Shown here: piece after piece, positions 34,928-43,164 of the stretch
Layout of the letters: each line of letters opens with the position of its first letter
Numbering within the stretch: position 1 is the stretch's first letter
NCBI GenBank assembly: GCA_017464475.1
Contig: JAFTZQ010000022.1
Location: 24,288 to 88,287, forward strand
Reading direction: 5' to 3'
Source: Paludibacteraceae bacterium
GTDB lineage: Bacteria > Bacteroidota > Bacteroidia > Bacteroidales > Paludibacteraceae
DNA length: 64,000 bases
Translations under genes and position numbers: made by a program
Notes under the pieces: generated by a model
Database searches by the model: none
What the model was told of the DNA's origin: nothing
What the model saw: only the letters and a program-made list of their open reading frames with translations

Positions 34928-35617
34928 TTATGCGGGCTCATTCAAAAGGTCCATAAACTCCAGCGTGCGGCTCTCCAGCAGACGTACCACGCGGTCGATA
35001 CGCGACACCAAGTAGTTGTACGCAAACATCGCCAGAATACCGACGATCAGACCGCCGATAGTGGTCACCATCGCTTGGTACATACCCGTGGACAGCGCGC
35101 TCATCTCGATCACGCCGCCGGACGTCTGCGCCATGTTATAGAAGGTCTGAACCATACCGAGTACCGTTCCGAGGAATCCTAACATCGGAGCACCGGCTGC
35201 GATCGTCGCCATGATCACAAGTCCCTTTTCGAGACGTCCGACCTCCAGATTACCGACGTTCTCCACTGCCACCTGCACGTCCTGCATCGGACGGCCTATA
35301 CGCGTGATTCCTTTCTCTATCATGTGCGCGGACGGCGTGTCCGTCTGCTTGCAGAGGTTCAGCGCCGAGTCGATCTTGCCTTCGTGGATATAATCGCGAA
35401 TGCGGTCCATGAACGATTTATCCTCGCGCGTGGCTTGCTTGATCACCACCAGACGAGCGATAAAAATATAACATGCAATCGCCAGCAGGATTGCCAGAAT
35501 GACCATGATCCAGCCGCCGTATTGCGCCATTTCCCATAAGTTGATAGATTCCTGCACAGCCTCTTCCTGTGCTACCATGTCCTCCGCGAGGGCAATTGTG
35601 TCAATTTGTAATAACAT
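34928..35617 (-). CDS. exbB: ExbB/TolQ-type proton channel subunit
   Basis: The 229-residue protein has three membrane helices: about 30-52 (WIMVILAILLAIACYIFIARL), about 130-155 (IAAGAPMLGFLGTVLGMVQTF) and about 165-190 (GMYQAMVTTIGGLIVGILAMFAYNYLV), the last two typical of MotA/TolQ/ExbB. The start MLLQIDTIALAEDM is chosen; a TTG four codons upstream lies in the repeat array. Confidence 0.93.
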   Translation of the reverse strand: MLLQIDTIALAEDMVAQEEAVQESINLWEMAQYGGWIMVILAILLAIACYIFIARLVVIKQATREDKSFMDRIRDYIHEGKIDSALNLCKQTDTPSAHMIEKGITRIGRPMQDVQVAVENVGNLEVGRLEKGLVIMATIAAGAPMLGFLGTVLGMVQTFYNMAQTSGGVIEMSALSTGMYQAMVTTIGGLIVGILAMFAYNYLVSRIDRVVRLLESRTLEFMDLLNEPA

Positions 35618-35625
35618 ATTAATTT

Positions 35626-35667
35626 TCAAATATCAAATATCAAATGTCAAATGTCAAATATCAAATG
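35626..35667 (-). repeat. Heptad array (TCAAATA/TCAAATG) between pdxJ and exbB
   Basis: Six heptads TCAAATA, TCAAATA, TCAAATG, TCAAATG, TCAAATA, TCAAATG fill the spacer. The array ends three bases before the pdxJ stop codon. Confidence 0.95.
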
Positions 35668-35669
35668 AC

Positions 35670-36383
35670 TTACTTTAGTAAGTCCAAATATTCCTGTATC
35701 GTCTCTTGGATGCCCAGATAGAGCGCGTTGCAGACGATGGCATGTCCGATTGACACCTCCGCGGTCCAAGGGAATGCCTGAATGAACGGCTTCAGGTTCT
35801 TCAGATTCAAGTCGTGTCCGGCATTCATACCCAGACCCAGCTCGTGCGCTTTCTCCGCCGCCGGACGGTATTTCTCGATCGCCTTCTTCGGGTCCTCGTT
35901 AAAGAGCTCCGCGTAAGGTCCCGTGTACAGCTCCACGCGGTCGGCTCCCGTGCGCAAGGCGTACTCCACCATCACCGGATCCGGATCCACGAAAATGCTC
36001 ACGCGGATACGATGGGAGTGCAACTCATTCACCACGCCCTTCAGAAAATCCAGATGCCGCTTGGTGTCCCAACCATGATTAGAGGTCAGCTGATTCGGGT
36101 CGTCCGGCACCAGCGTCACTTGCGTCGGACGGATGTCCGTCACCAGCGCCATAAACTCCTCCGTCGGATTGCCCTCTACGTTCAGCTCCGTCTTCACCAT
36201 CGATTTCAACTGATAGACGTCCTCTTTGCGGATATGCCGCTCATCGGGACGCGGATGAACCGTAATCCCCTGCGCACCGAACAACTCGCAATCCACCGCA
36301 AAACGCTCCACGTCCGGCAAGTTACCTCCGCGCGCATTGCGTAGAGTAGCCACTTTGTTGATATTTACACTCAGTCTTGTCAT
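35670..36383 (-). CDS. pdxJ: Pyridoxine 5'-phosphate synthase
   Basis: PdxJ makes pyridoxine 5'-phosphate from 1-deoxyxylulose 5-phosphate and 3-amino-2-oxopropyl phosphate. The 237-residue protein has the expected start TRLSVNINKVATLRNARGG and catalytic segments GITVHPRPDERHI, VELYTGPYA, GLGMNAGHDLNLKNL and EVSIGHAIV. The open frame upstream crosses the promoter, so MTRLSVNINK is the start. The first gene of the exbB-tonB series. Confidence 0.95.
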   Translation of the reverse strand: MTRLSVNINKVATLRNARGGNLPDVERFAVDCELFGAQGITVHPRPDERHIRKEDVYQLKSMVKTELNVEGNPTEEFMALVTDIRPTQVTLVPDDPNQLTSNHGWDTKRHLDFLKGVVNELHSHRIRVSIFVDPDPVMVEYALRTGADRVELYTGPYAELFNEDPKKAIEKYRPAAEKAHELGLGMNAGHDLNLKNLKPFIQAFPWTAEVSIGHAIVCNALYLGIQETIQEYLDLLK

Positions 36384-36405
36384 AGCGAAAAATCTAAATT
36401 TGCCG

Positions 36406-36437
36406 CAAAGATACAACAAAAATTGCATATACGCAAA
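36406..36437 (-). promoter_or_regulatory. Promoter of the pdxJ-exbB-exbD-tonB series
   Basis: TTTG (36434-36437) and TATCTTTG (36406-36413) are spaced by 20 nt on the minus strand, with the extended GCGTATATGC. Confidence 0.85.
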
Positions 36438-36461
36438 TTTTTTTAGAAAAATATACTTATA

Positions 36462-36493
36462 TTTGCGAGTATAAAATATTTTTAGTACCTTTG
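36462..36493 (+). promoter_or_regulatory. Promoter of the structured leader and MBOAT gene
   Basis: TTTG (36462-36465) and TACCTTTG (36486-36493) are spaced by 20 nt on the plus strand. It diverges from the pdxJ promoter. Confidence 0.85.
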
Positions 36494-36499
36494 CACCCG

Positions 36500-36810
36500 C
36501 AAACTGCGTTGGGCGGAGCGTTCCCACCTTGATTTGGAAAAAAGACCGTGTCCGTTCCGCCTAAGAGGGTTTGTGACATATTTAATGGCGTTTACTAACG
36601 CTTGTTTTGGGCCATTTGAAACCTGAGAAACTTCAAATTTGAAACTCGAAAACAAGGCAGTAGTAGATGCCCATGGGTGTATTTATACCCGTGCGTATCA
36701 GTATTATGGTACGTGCGTGTGCGTATATACACGGCGTGGGTTTCTGCGTTGCTTATTCGGTTTCAAGGGTTTTCTCAGGACCTCAAATGGCGGATAAGTA
36801 AGAAAAGAAA
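36500..36810 (+). ncRNA. Long structured leader or RNA upstream of the MBOAT gene
   Basis: The 310-nt stretch contains no protein and has extensive long-range pairing. A first hairpin is closed by GGCGGA/TCCGCC (36515-36560 area), a second contains ATGGC/GCCAT. A long stem follows: CCATTTG..CCTGAGAAA (about 36613-36632) pairs with TTTCTCAGG..CAAATGG (about 36770-36791), and inside it TTGAAAC..CGAA pairs with TTCGGTTTCAA. Smaller hairpins GGCA/TGCC, GGGT/ACCC and GTGT/ACAC lie between. No known riboswitch consensus was recognised. It could be a cis-regulatory leader or an independent RNA. Confidence 0.55.
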
Positions 36811-36821
36811 TCCGCGTTTTT

Positions 36822-38378
36822 ATGCTCTTTAACTCAATCGAATTTGCGTTCTTTTTGCCCATCGTGTTCCTTATTTATTGGGCAATCGGGTACGCGCACA
36901 TAAACGGAAATACCAAACTCAGGCTGCAAAATGCCTTTGTCCTCATCGCCAGCTATGTCTTTTACGGCTGGTGGGACTGGAGGTTTCTGTTGCTCATCGC
37001 TTTCACGAGCTTTTGCTCTTGGGGAAGCGGTCTATTGATCGGCAAATCTGTTTCATCTGTTCAATCTGTGGACGGTCATAAAAAAGCCAAGTTCTGGATG
37101 ATAGCCAACATCGTTTTGAACCTCGGCATCCTATTCACCTTCAAATACTACAATTTCTTCATAGAAGAGTTCTGCCAGTTATTCCCCTCCCTTGAGGGGA
37201 GGTCGGGTGGGGTTATTTCCCTCATCCTCCCTGTCGGCATTTCGTTCTATACCTTCCAGGCACTTTCGTATTCGATAGATGTCTATCGCCAAAAGATCGA
37301 ACCGACCAAAGACATTATTGCCTTCTTTGCGTTTATTGCGTTCTTTCCGCAGCTGGTGGCGGGACCTATTGAGCGCGCCACAAACCTTCTGCCGCAGTTC
37401 TTGCAAAACCGCAAATTCTCATACGACCAAGCGACAGACGGAATGCGGCAAATCCTTTGGGGTCTATTCAAGAAGATTGTTGTAGCCGATAATTGCGCAA
37501 CGTACGTTGACCAAGTTTGGGCAACATACGACACCCAAACCGGTTCTACACTTTTATTAGCAGCCATTCTCTTTACGTTCCAAATCTACGGCGACTTCTC
37601 CGGCTATAGCGACATTGCCATCGGAACAGCCAAACTCTTTGGAATCAAACTGATGCGCAACTTCAACAATCCGTATTTCTCCCGTGACATAGCGGAGTTT
37701 TGGAGACGCTGGCATATATCTTTGACCACTTGGTTCCGCGATTACGTATATATCCCTCTCGGCGGTTCTCGTCCGGAAATCCCTGCTAACATCCAAAATC
37801 CCGACCGCTACAAGAAACTAATCATCATCCGCAACACGTTTGTCATCTTCCTCCTCTCCGGTTTCTGGCATGGTGCCAATTGGACTTTTATAGCCTGGGG
37901 CGCATACCATGCCCTCCTCTTCCTCCCTCTCATCCTCCTCGGTAAGAACCGCAAATACACGAACCAAGTTGGCTCTTATCTTGACGCCTCCGGCTCCGAG
38001 CGTCTCCGCCTTCTCCCCACATGGCGCGAATCCCTCCAAATCCTCTGTACCTTCCTTCTCGTCGTCTTCGGCTGGATCATTTTCCGCGCTCCCCACATGC
38101 CCACCTTATTCCATTATTTAGAAGGAATGTGTGATGCATCTATATTTACCATTCCTTGGCTGATGAATAAAGGATTCTACCTCCCTTTGTTTTCCGCAAT
38201 ACTAATAATGCTTTCTATTGAATGGCTTAGCAGAAACAACGAGCACGCTCTCCAAAATATAGAGTGTCATAAAATATTGAATAATACATTTGTACGCGTT
38301 GTTTTATATGCTCTTTCCCTTTTCTTAATATTGGCTTTTAGAGGAGGAACAGTTGAGTTTATTTATTTTCAGTTCTAA
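36822..38378 (+). CDS. MBOAT family O-acyltransferase (AlgI/DltB-like)
   Basis: The 518-residue integral membrane protein belongs to the MBOAT family that transfers acetyl groups to extracellular polysaccharides. It shows the family start LFNSIEFAFFLPIVFLIYW, the segment AEFWRRWHISLTTWFRDYVYIPLGG and the active-site region GFWHGANWTFIAWGAYHALL with the conserved histidine. Residues about 121-130 (FPSLEGRSGG) come from an in-frame G/C-rich palindrome. The second half becomes AT-rich from about 38100 on. The partner gene downstream begins 3 bases later. Confidence 0.92.
   Translation: MLFNSIEFAFFLPIVFLIYWAIGYAHINGNTKLRLQNAFVLIASYVFYGWWDWRFLLLIAFTSFCSWGSGLLIGKSVSSVQSVDGHKKAKFWMIANIVLNLGILFTFKYYNFFIEEFCQLFPSLEGRSGGVISLILPVGISFYTFQALSYSIDVYRQKIEPTKDIIAFFAFIAFFPQLVAGPIERATNLLPQFLQNRKFSYDQATDGMRQILWGLFKKIVVADNCATYVDQVWATYDTQTGSTLLLAAILFTFQIYGDFSGYSDIAIGTAKLFGIKLMRNFNNPYFSRDIAEFWRRWHISLTTWFRDYVYIPLGGSRPEIPANIQNPDRYKKLIIIRNTFVIFLLSGFWHGANWTFIAWGAYHALLFLPLILLGKNRKYTNQVGSYLDASGSERLRLLPTWRESLQILCTFLLVVFGWIIFRAPHMPTLFHYLEGMCDASIFTIPWLMNKGFYLPLFSAILIMLSIEWLSRNNEHALQNIECHKILNNTFVRVVLYALSLFLILAFRGGTVEFIYFQF
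37184..37212 (+). repeat. G/C-rich palindromic element, copy 5, inside the MBOAT gene
   Basis: CCCCTCCCTTGAGGGGAGG followed by TCGGGTGGGG, in frame and translated FPSLEGRSGG. Confidence 0.9.
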
Positions 38379-38380
38379 AA

Positions 38381-39283
38381 ATGAAAAAATTTATCACAAA
38401 TAGCCTCTTATGCTTCTGCATATTTATGTGTATTTGGTGTGTAGCTGAGTATGCTAAAGAAAAAATCTATTTGCCTAATGCTTATTCCTACAAGTATAAA
38501 CACGTGAAGGGCAACTCATCTATTAAAACGCTTTTAATAGGTCACTCTCATTTTGAGAATAGTATAAATCCTTATTTAATGGGAGATAGTATCTATGATT
38601 TCGCTATTAGTGGCAGAAGATGGATATATTGGGATGTGAAATTGGCGGAACAACTATTACCCACTATGCCAAATCTGAAATATGTTCTTTTCCCATTAGG
38701 CTATGCTATGCCTTATGAATCGCCGCATTTTCAACCGCTGACAGATGTTATAGAAGAAAACATCTACCAATACGGAAAGAATATGCATGTTATGTACGAC
38801 AGATTTCCGGAAAATTATTGGTATAAATCATCCCTTGTCAGAAACGATATGAAAATTCATTTCTGGCGTGAGAAAAATCAAGACAAATTAGGTTATTATA
38901 AATTGGAAGGTCAATCCGAGGAATGTGCAACTGACCAAAATGTAGATTCTAATATTTACGAAGGAGAAGTTGCTCAGCTATGTTTGAATGAATATAAGGA
39001 ATACTTCATCCAATTAGCAAAAATCTGCAATGAAAACAACATTCGCTTTATTGCCGTCACATGTCCTTGTGCTGATAGTTATATACAAAACACACGTCCT
39101 CAAGGAATTAAGAATCTCTACGACTTGGTAGATAGTGTTCGCACGTACTATCCGATAGAGTATTATAATTATTTGGATGATCCGGAATTTCGTGCAGATT
39201 CATTATACTATAACTGCTCGCACTTAAATTCCATAGGAGCCGATAAATTTGCGATTCGTCTAAAAAACGACTTAGGTCTGTAA
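38381..39283 (+). CDS. SGNH-hydrolase-like membrane-anchored protein, partner of the MBOAT acyltransferase
   Basis: The 300-residue protein has an N-terminal membrane anchor (about 5-22), then an SGNH-type first block TLLIGHSHFENSINP and a C-terminal block CSHLNSIGADKFA that contains the Asp/His-like end of SGNH folds. Such proteins cooperate with MBOAT transferases (AlgJ, AlgX or DltD type). The canonical GDS serine is replaced by H-S-H, so the exact activity is not certain. The gene is clearly AT-richer than the surrounding genes, which suggests transfer or divergence of the pair. Confidence 0.65.
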   Translation: MKKFITNSLLCFCIFMCIWCVAEYAKEKIYLPNAYSYKYKHVKGNSSIKTLLIGHSHFENSINPYLMGDSIYDFAISGRRWIYWDVKLAEQLLPTMPNLKYVLFPLGYAMPYESPHFQPLTDVIEENIYQYGKNMHVMYDRFPENYWYKSSLVRNDMKIHFWREKNQDKLGYYKLEGQSEECATDQNVDSNIYEGEVAQLCLNEYKEYFIQLAKICNENNIRFIAVTCPCADSYIQNTRPQGIKNLYDLVDSVRTYYPIEYYNYLDDPEFRADSLYYNCSHLNSIGADKFAIRLKNDLGL

Positions 39284-39390
39284 TCCCTTTCTTTTCTTAT
39301 TTATCATGATACTCCTTTTTGCTTGTTCCTTTTCGGATCATGCTTGGCTCTTTAGCCTGCTCCTTTTTTGCCGTCCTCTCTGTGCATTTC

Positions 39391-39410
39391 TCGCGCATTC
39401 TTGCGCGAGC
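39391..39410. other. Strong stem-loop in a gene-free stretch
   Basis: CTCGCGCA and TGCGCGAG pair perfectly around TTCT. The stretch 39284-39647 contains no gene before the weak ORF at 39648; it holds this hairpin, the dispersed hairpin element at 39438-39476 and a promoter. Confidence 0.6.
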
Positions 39411-39437
39411 CTTATGTTGTTCCTTTCGTCTTTTTAT

Positions 39438-39476
39438 TCTTGGTAGTTTCAGGGCGATGCCATCGCCCGCCCTTGC
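39438..39476 (-). repeat. Dispersed hairpin element, copy B
   Basis: On the minus strand GGCGGGCGATGGCATCGCCC is followed by TGAAACTACCAAGAA and an A-rich end. Copy A is at 13219-13263 on the plus strand with the stem changed from GGGCGAT/ATCGCCC to GGGCAAT/ATTGCCC. Confidence 0.75.
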
Positions 39477-39492
39477 GTTTTTTATCAAAAAA

Positions 39493-39524
39493 TTTGCATA
39501 TTCCAAATATTTTTTGTACCTTTG
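39493..39524 (+). promoter_or_regulatory. Promoter upstream of the unknown gene at 39648
   Basis: TTTG (39493-39496) and TACCTTTG (39517-39524) are spaced by 20 nt on the plus strand. Confidence 0.8.
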
Positions 39525-39647
39525 CACCCGAAATGAAGTCCAAATCGACCCCAAATAAGCCCCGCATCGGGGTACTTTCGTGGTAGTCCTAGACTTTGTT
39601 AATTGATACTACGACACACAAGACTGAATATCAGTACATTACGCGCC

Positions 39648-40325
39648 ATGGCAATGCACTTGAAAACCATAGTGATTAACCGTTTGAAATGGGACGGATT
39701 CGATTTTGTCTCACTTCCGCGGACGGACACGCCTCATAAACGGGGTGTGCACTATTTCCATACCCCTGTGGAAGTGAAAACTCTATGGGGCGCCATGGAC
39801 ACGCGGAAGGAAGGCCGGCACTACAAAAAACGCATCGTCGTACGCCCTTCTCGCTTCCGTTTGGGGCTCTTCGAACTCTATACATACCACTTCCCGACCC
39901 ACTGGTCCAAAGCCTGCGTAGCCAACCGCGAACTGATCAAAGAAGCCCAAAAACAAGCGCACGCCATCGAGCACGACCATTCGCTGGAGGCGCTTACTTG
40001 GCGCGTGCGGTTCTTTAACCATTATTTTTCTGTTGTCAAAGGCGGCGCAAAGCCCGAAGAAGGCATGAAGCGCTACGCCCGTTTCTACCAATACACATAC
40101 GTCTCCATCTACCGCCAACTGCAAGCCGAGCGCAAGAAAGCACAGGAACCGGAATCCATCTCTTTTGAGCCCGTTACTTCCGACCAACCCTTCCGTCTCC
40201 AGCGACACACCTTCCAAACCGCAACAAACATGGTTTGGGACGCTCAAAAAATTGCAGAAAATAGAATTTTTAACAAAGGCTCTTGCATATATGCAAAAAA
40301 AGTAGTACCTTTGTGCCCAAATTAG
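39648..40325 (+). CDS. Hypothetical protein
   Basis: Not recognised. The 225-residue basic protein begins MAMHLKTIVINRLKWDGFDFVSL and ends in a region overlapping the nadK promoter. It has no signal peptide or membrane helix, and there are blocks of Arg/Lys and aromatic residues (GRHYKKRIVVRPSRFRLG, WRVRFFNHYF, RYARFYQYTYVSIYRQL). A promoter and a GC hairpin precede it, which supports transcription. The start could also be the TTG at 39603. Because the last about 18 codons coincide with a promoter, the annotated end may not be conserved. Confidence 0.55.
   Translation: MAMHLKTIVINRLKWDGFDFVSLPRTDTPHKRGVHYFHTPVEVKTLWGAMDTRKEGRHYKKRIVVRPSRFRLGLFELYTYHFPTHWSKACVANRELIKEAQKQAHAIEHDHSLEALTWRVRFFNHYFSVVKGGAKPEEGMKRYARFYQYTYVSIYRQLQAERKKAQEPESISFEPVTSDQPFRLQRHTFQTATNMVWDAQKIAENRIFNKGSCIYAKKVVPLCPN
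40282..40313 (+). promoter_or_regulatory. Promoter of nadK-lgt-fmt
   Basis: CTTG (40282-40285) and TACCTTTG (40306-40313) are spaced by 20 nt, with the extended GCATATATGC and an A-tract. Confidence 0.85.
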
Positions 40326-40344
40326 ATTAGCGAGGAATCGCCTT

Positions 40345-41238
40345 ATGACAATAGCAATATTTGGAAATGCAATGAAGTCGCAGACTTTGGTAGAGGTGCG
40401 ACACATTTTGGAATTCATGACGGCGAATGGCGTGCATGTGTTGCTCTCGCAGGAATTACGGCAAGAATTAGACTTGCGCGAGTACCCCGGATTTCCTGAA
40501 AATTGGGACAGCGACGAGCAGCCGGAGAACGTCTATGGCGAGCCGATTGATTTTGCTCTTTCGGTCGGCGGCGACGGCACGTTTTTAACTTCCGCTGCCG
40601 TGATCGGCAACAAGAACATTCCGATCCTTGGTGTCAACGTCGGACATTTGGGATTTTTGGCAGACGTGCAATCGCAAGACTTGGACGATATACTCCAAAA
40701 GTTAGTAGCCGGTGAATACACGATTGAGCGCCGTAGCCTGCTGAATGTCAAAGTCTTAGACAAAGAAGGCATCTTGCGCAACGACCTCGTCATGGCGCCG
40801 AATGCGCTGAACGAAGTAGCGATCTTGAAGCAAGGTCTGACCAACATGCTGACCATCGAGACAAAGGTGAACGGCGAGTTGCTGCACACGTACCATTCGG
40901 ACGGTCTGGTCATCTCCACGCCGACCGGCAGTACGGCTTACAACCTCTCTATCGGCGGTCCGCTGGTCGTGCCGCAGAACAGGACGATCATCCTGACTCC
41001 GATCGCGCCGCACAGTCTGACGGTCAAACCGATCGTGGTGCCGGACGACTGGACATTCGACATCCGCGTCAACAGCCGCTACGACACCTACATGGTCTCG
41101 GTCGATGGTCGCAGCCAGAGTCTGAGCACCGACATGAGTCTGCATATCGAGCGCGCTAATTACACCGTCAAAGTAGTACAAATCGGCGATAACAGCTTCT
41201 TGAAATCACTACGGACAAAACTGAACTGGGGAAAATGA
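40345..41238 (+). CDS. nadK: NAD kinase
   Basis: The enzyme phosphorylates NAD to NADP. The 297-residue protein has the GGDGT motif at 75-79, NEVAI, and the conserved GSTAYNLSIGGP segment. The start MTIAIFGNAMKSQ is normal for the family. lgt overlaps its stop codon by 4 bases (ATGA). Confidence 0.96.
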   Translation: MTIAIFGNAMKSQTLVEVRHILEFMTANGVHVLLSQELRQELDLREYPGFPENWDSDEQPENVYGEPIDFALSVGGDGTFLTSAAVIGNKNIPILGVNVGHLGFLADVQSQDLDDILQKLVAGEYTIERRSLLNVKVLDKEGILRNDLVMAPNALNEVAILKQGLTNMLTIETKVNGELLHTYHSDGLVISTPTGSTAYNLSIGGPLVVPQNRTIILTPIAPHSLTVKPIVVPDDWTFDIRVNSRYDTYMVSVDGRSQSLSTDMSLHIERANYTVKVVQIGDNSFLKSLRTKLNWGK

Positions 41239-42194
41239 TATTAGATTCTATAGTTTGGGATGTGGACCCGATCTTAATTCATATCGGGGACGGAGGCATA
41301 CGATGGTATGGCTTGTTGTGGGCGATTGGTCTGTATATCTGCTGGCAGGTAAACGAACGGATGTATAAGCGCGAGCATTGCCCGGCGGAATGGGCGGACC
41401 AGTTATTCTTCTGGATGGCTGCCGGCGTGATCATCGGTGCGCGGCTTGGGCACTGCTGGTTTTACGAGTGGCACGACGTCACGAACCCTGCTCTGGCAGG
41501 TTATTGCGAGTACATGCGAATCTCTACCAAACCCTGGCATTTCATCGCGTGGGAGTTCGCTTATCGCAACCCCTATATCGAGCACCCGCTGATGTTGCTC
41601 AAGATCTGGGAAGGAGGACTCAGCAGCCACGGCGGCGCGATAGGTCTCATCACCGCGGCGGTTCTGCTCAATAAATATAAGTTCAGCCGCTATCCGCAAT
41701 TCGGCACCAGTTGGCTCTGGATCCTTGATCGCCTTTGCGTCGGTGTCTGCTTCACGGCTATGCTGATCCGCCTGGGAAACCTGATGAATAGCGAGATCTA
41801 CGGCGGACCGACCGACCTGCCATGGGGATTTATTTTCGTTCGCGACGGGCAGACCGTTCCCTGCCACCCGACGCAGATATACGAGATCCTCTATTGCTTT
41901 GCGGCGCTTTGCGTGACATGGCCGCTCTATTGGCACACCGACGCACGGAGACGCGAAGGACTGCTGCTCGGAATCTTCTTTGAGATTGTGTTTGTGACGC
42001 GATTCCTGCTGGAGTTTATCAAGAACGACCAAGAGGCGTTTGAGGCGGGGCATGTGCTGAATATGGGTCAGCTGCTGAGTATTCCGTTCATTCTGCTGGG
42101 TATATACCTTATTATACGCGCGTACATGCGCCCGTTAAGCCCTGTGGTGGATGTGCGTCCGAAGAGTTTGGAGAAAAATTATCAAGACAAATGA
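41235..42194 (+). CDS. lgt: Prolipoprotein diacylglyceryl transferase
   Basis: Lgt adds diacylglyceryl to the lipobox cysteine of prolipoproteins, upstream of LspA in the same pathway. The 319-residue membrane protein has seven segments and the family signatures GARLGHCWFYEW, GGLSSHGGAIGL and the Lgt signature LIRLGNLMNSEIYGGPT. It overlaps nadK and fmt by 4 bases at each end, which suggests coupled translation. Confidence 0.96.
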   Translation: MILDSIVWDVDPILIHIGDGGIRWYGLLWAIGLYICWQVNERMYKREHCPAEWADQLFFWMAAGVIIGARLGHCWFYEWHDVTNPALAGYCEYMRISTKPWHFIAWEFAYRNPYIEHPLMLLKIWEGGLSSHGGAIGLITAAVLLNKYKFSRYPQFGTSWLWILDRLCVGVCFTAMLIRLGNLMNSEIYGGPTDLPWGFIFVRDGQTVPCHPTQIYEILYCFAALCVTWPLYWHTDARRREGLLLGIFFEIVFVTRFLLEFIKNDQEAFEAGHVLNMGQLLSIPFILLGIYLIIRAYMRPLSPVVDVRPKSLEKNYQDK

Positions 42195-43123
42195 CAAAGA
42201 AAGATTTACGTATCATATTTCTCGGCACGCCGGAGTTTGCGGTAGCGAGCCTGCAGGCGTTGGTAGAAGGCGGCTATAATGTGGTCGCGGTGGTCACCAT
42301 GCCGGACAAGCCGGCAGGCAGAGGACACCAGCTGCAGTTCTCGGACGTGAAGAAATATGCGCTGTCGGTCGGTCTGCCGGTGTTACAGCCGGAGAAACTG
42401 AAAGACGAAGCGTTCCTCGAAGAGCTGCGTTCGTACCATGCGGACCTGCAGATCGTAGTGGCATTCCGCATGTTGCCGGAGGTCGTTTGGGCTATGCCAC
42501 GGCTCGGCACGTTCAACTTGCACGCGTCGCTTTTGCCCCAATACCGCGGCGCAGCGCCGATCAACTGGGCGGTCATCAACGGCGACAAAGAGACCGGAGC
42601 AACCACTTTCATGCTCAAACAAGAGATCGACACCGGTAACATGATCCTGCAGGAGAAGATTGCTATCGGCGAGGACGAGAACGTCGGTTCGGTACACGAC
42701 CGACTGATGGAGATGGGAACCGGATTAGTGACCCGCACGGTGGATCTGATCATTGAATGCGAGACCAACGGCACGCCGCTGCCGACCACTCCGCAGCCGG
42801 AGATAGCTGAGCTGCGCCCTGCGCCGAAACTGTTCAAAGAGACCTGCGAGATCCGTTTCGATGAGATGAGTGCCGAACAGGTGCATAATTTCGTTCGCGG
42901 TCTCAGTCCTTACCCTGCCGCATGGGCGAACCTGACGATCCACGGACAGAGCTTCGAAAACGTCAAGATCTATCAAGTGGAAGCAATAACCCCACCCCAA
43001 CCCTTTCCTCAAGGGAGGGAGCTCATCATCCCTTGCCGCGAAGGGGCGGTGCGGATTCTGGAGCTGCAAGTGCCGGGCAAGAAACGAATGGACGCAAAAG
43101 CGTTTCTCAATGGACTACATTAA
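42191..43123 (+). CDS. fmt: Methionyl-tRNA formyltransferase
   Basis: Fmt formylates initiator Met-tRNA. The 310-residue protein has the formyl-transferase motif NLHASLLPQYRGAAPINWAV and the C-terminal OB-like domain. Residues about 267-277 (TPPQPFPQGRE) are encoded by an in-frame G/C-rich palindrome in the C-terminal domain. The HD gene follows after a repeat array. Confidence 0.95.
   Translation: MTKKDLRIIFLGTPEFAVASLQALVEGGYNVVAVVTMPDKPAGRGHQLQFSDVKKYALSVGLPVLQPEKLKDEAFLEELRSYHADLQIVVAFRMLPEVVWAMPRLGTFNLHASLLPQYRGAAPINWAVINGDKETGATTFMLKQEIDTGNMILQEKIAIGEDENVGSVHDRLMEMGTGLVTRTVDLIIECETNGTPLPTTPQPEIAELRPAPKLFKETCEIRFDEMSAEQVHNFVRGLSPYPAAWANLTIHGQSFENVKIYQVEAITPPQPFPQGRELIIPCREGAVRILELQVPGKKRMDAKAFLNGLH
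42990..43020 (-). repeat. G/C-rich palindromic element, copy 6, inside fmt
   Basis: On the minus strand TCCCTCCCTTGAGGAAAGGG followed by TTGGGGTGGGG. It is in frame in fmt. Confidence 0.88.
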
Positions 43124-43164
43124 GAATTTGAAGATTTGAAGATTTGAGAATTTGAAGATTTGAA
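43124..43164 (+). repeat. Octad/heptad array (GAAGATTT/GAATTT) between fmt and the HD gene
   Basis: Units AATTTGAA, GATTTGAA, GATTTGA, GAATTTGAA, GATTTGAA. The HD gene TTG start codon (43160) lies in the last unit. Confidence 0.9.

Noticed and set aside
36500-36810. RNase P RNA or tmRNA
   Set aside because: None of the conserved signatures (GAGGAAAGTCC, ACAGAA, tRNA-like ends, tag reading frame) are present.
39297-39554. An 85-codon minus-strand open frame between the SGNH-like gene and the next promoter
   Set aside because: It covers a promoter and two hairpins on the other strand and consists mainly of Lys/Arg/Glu; no homology by eye.
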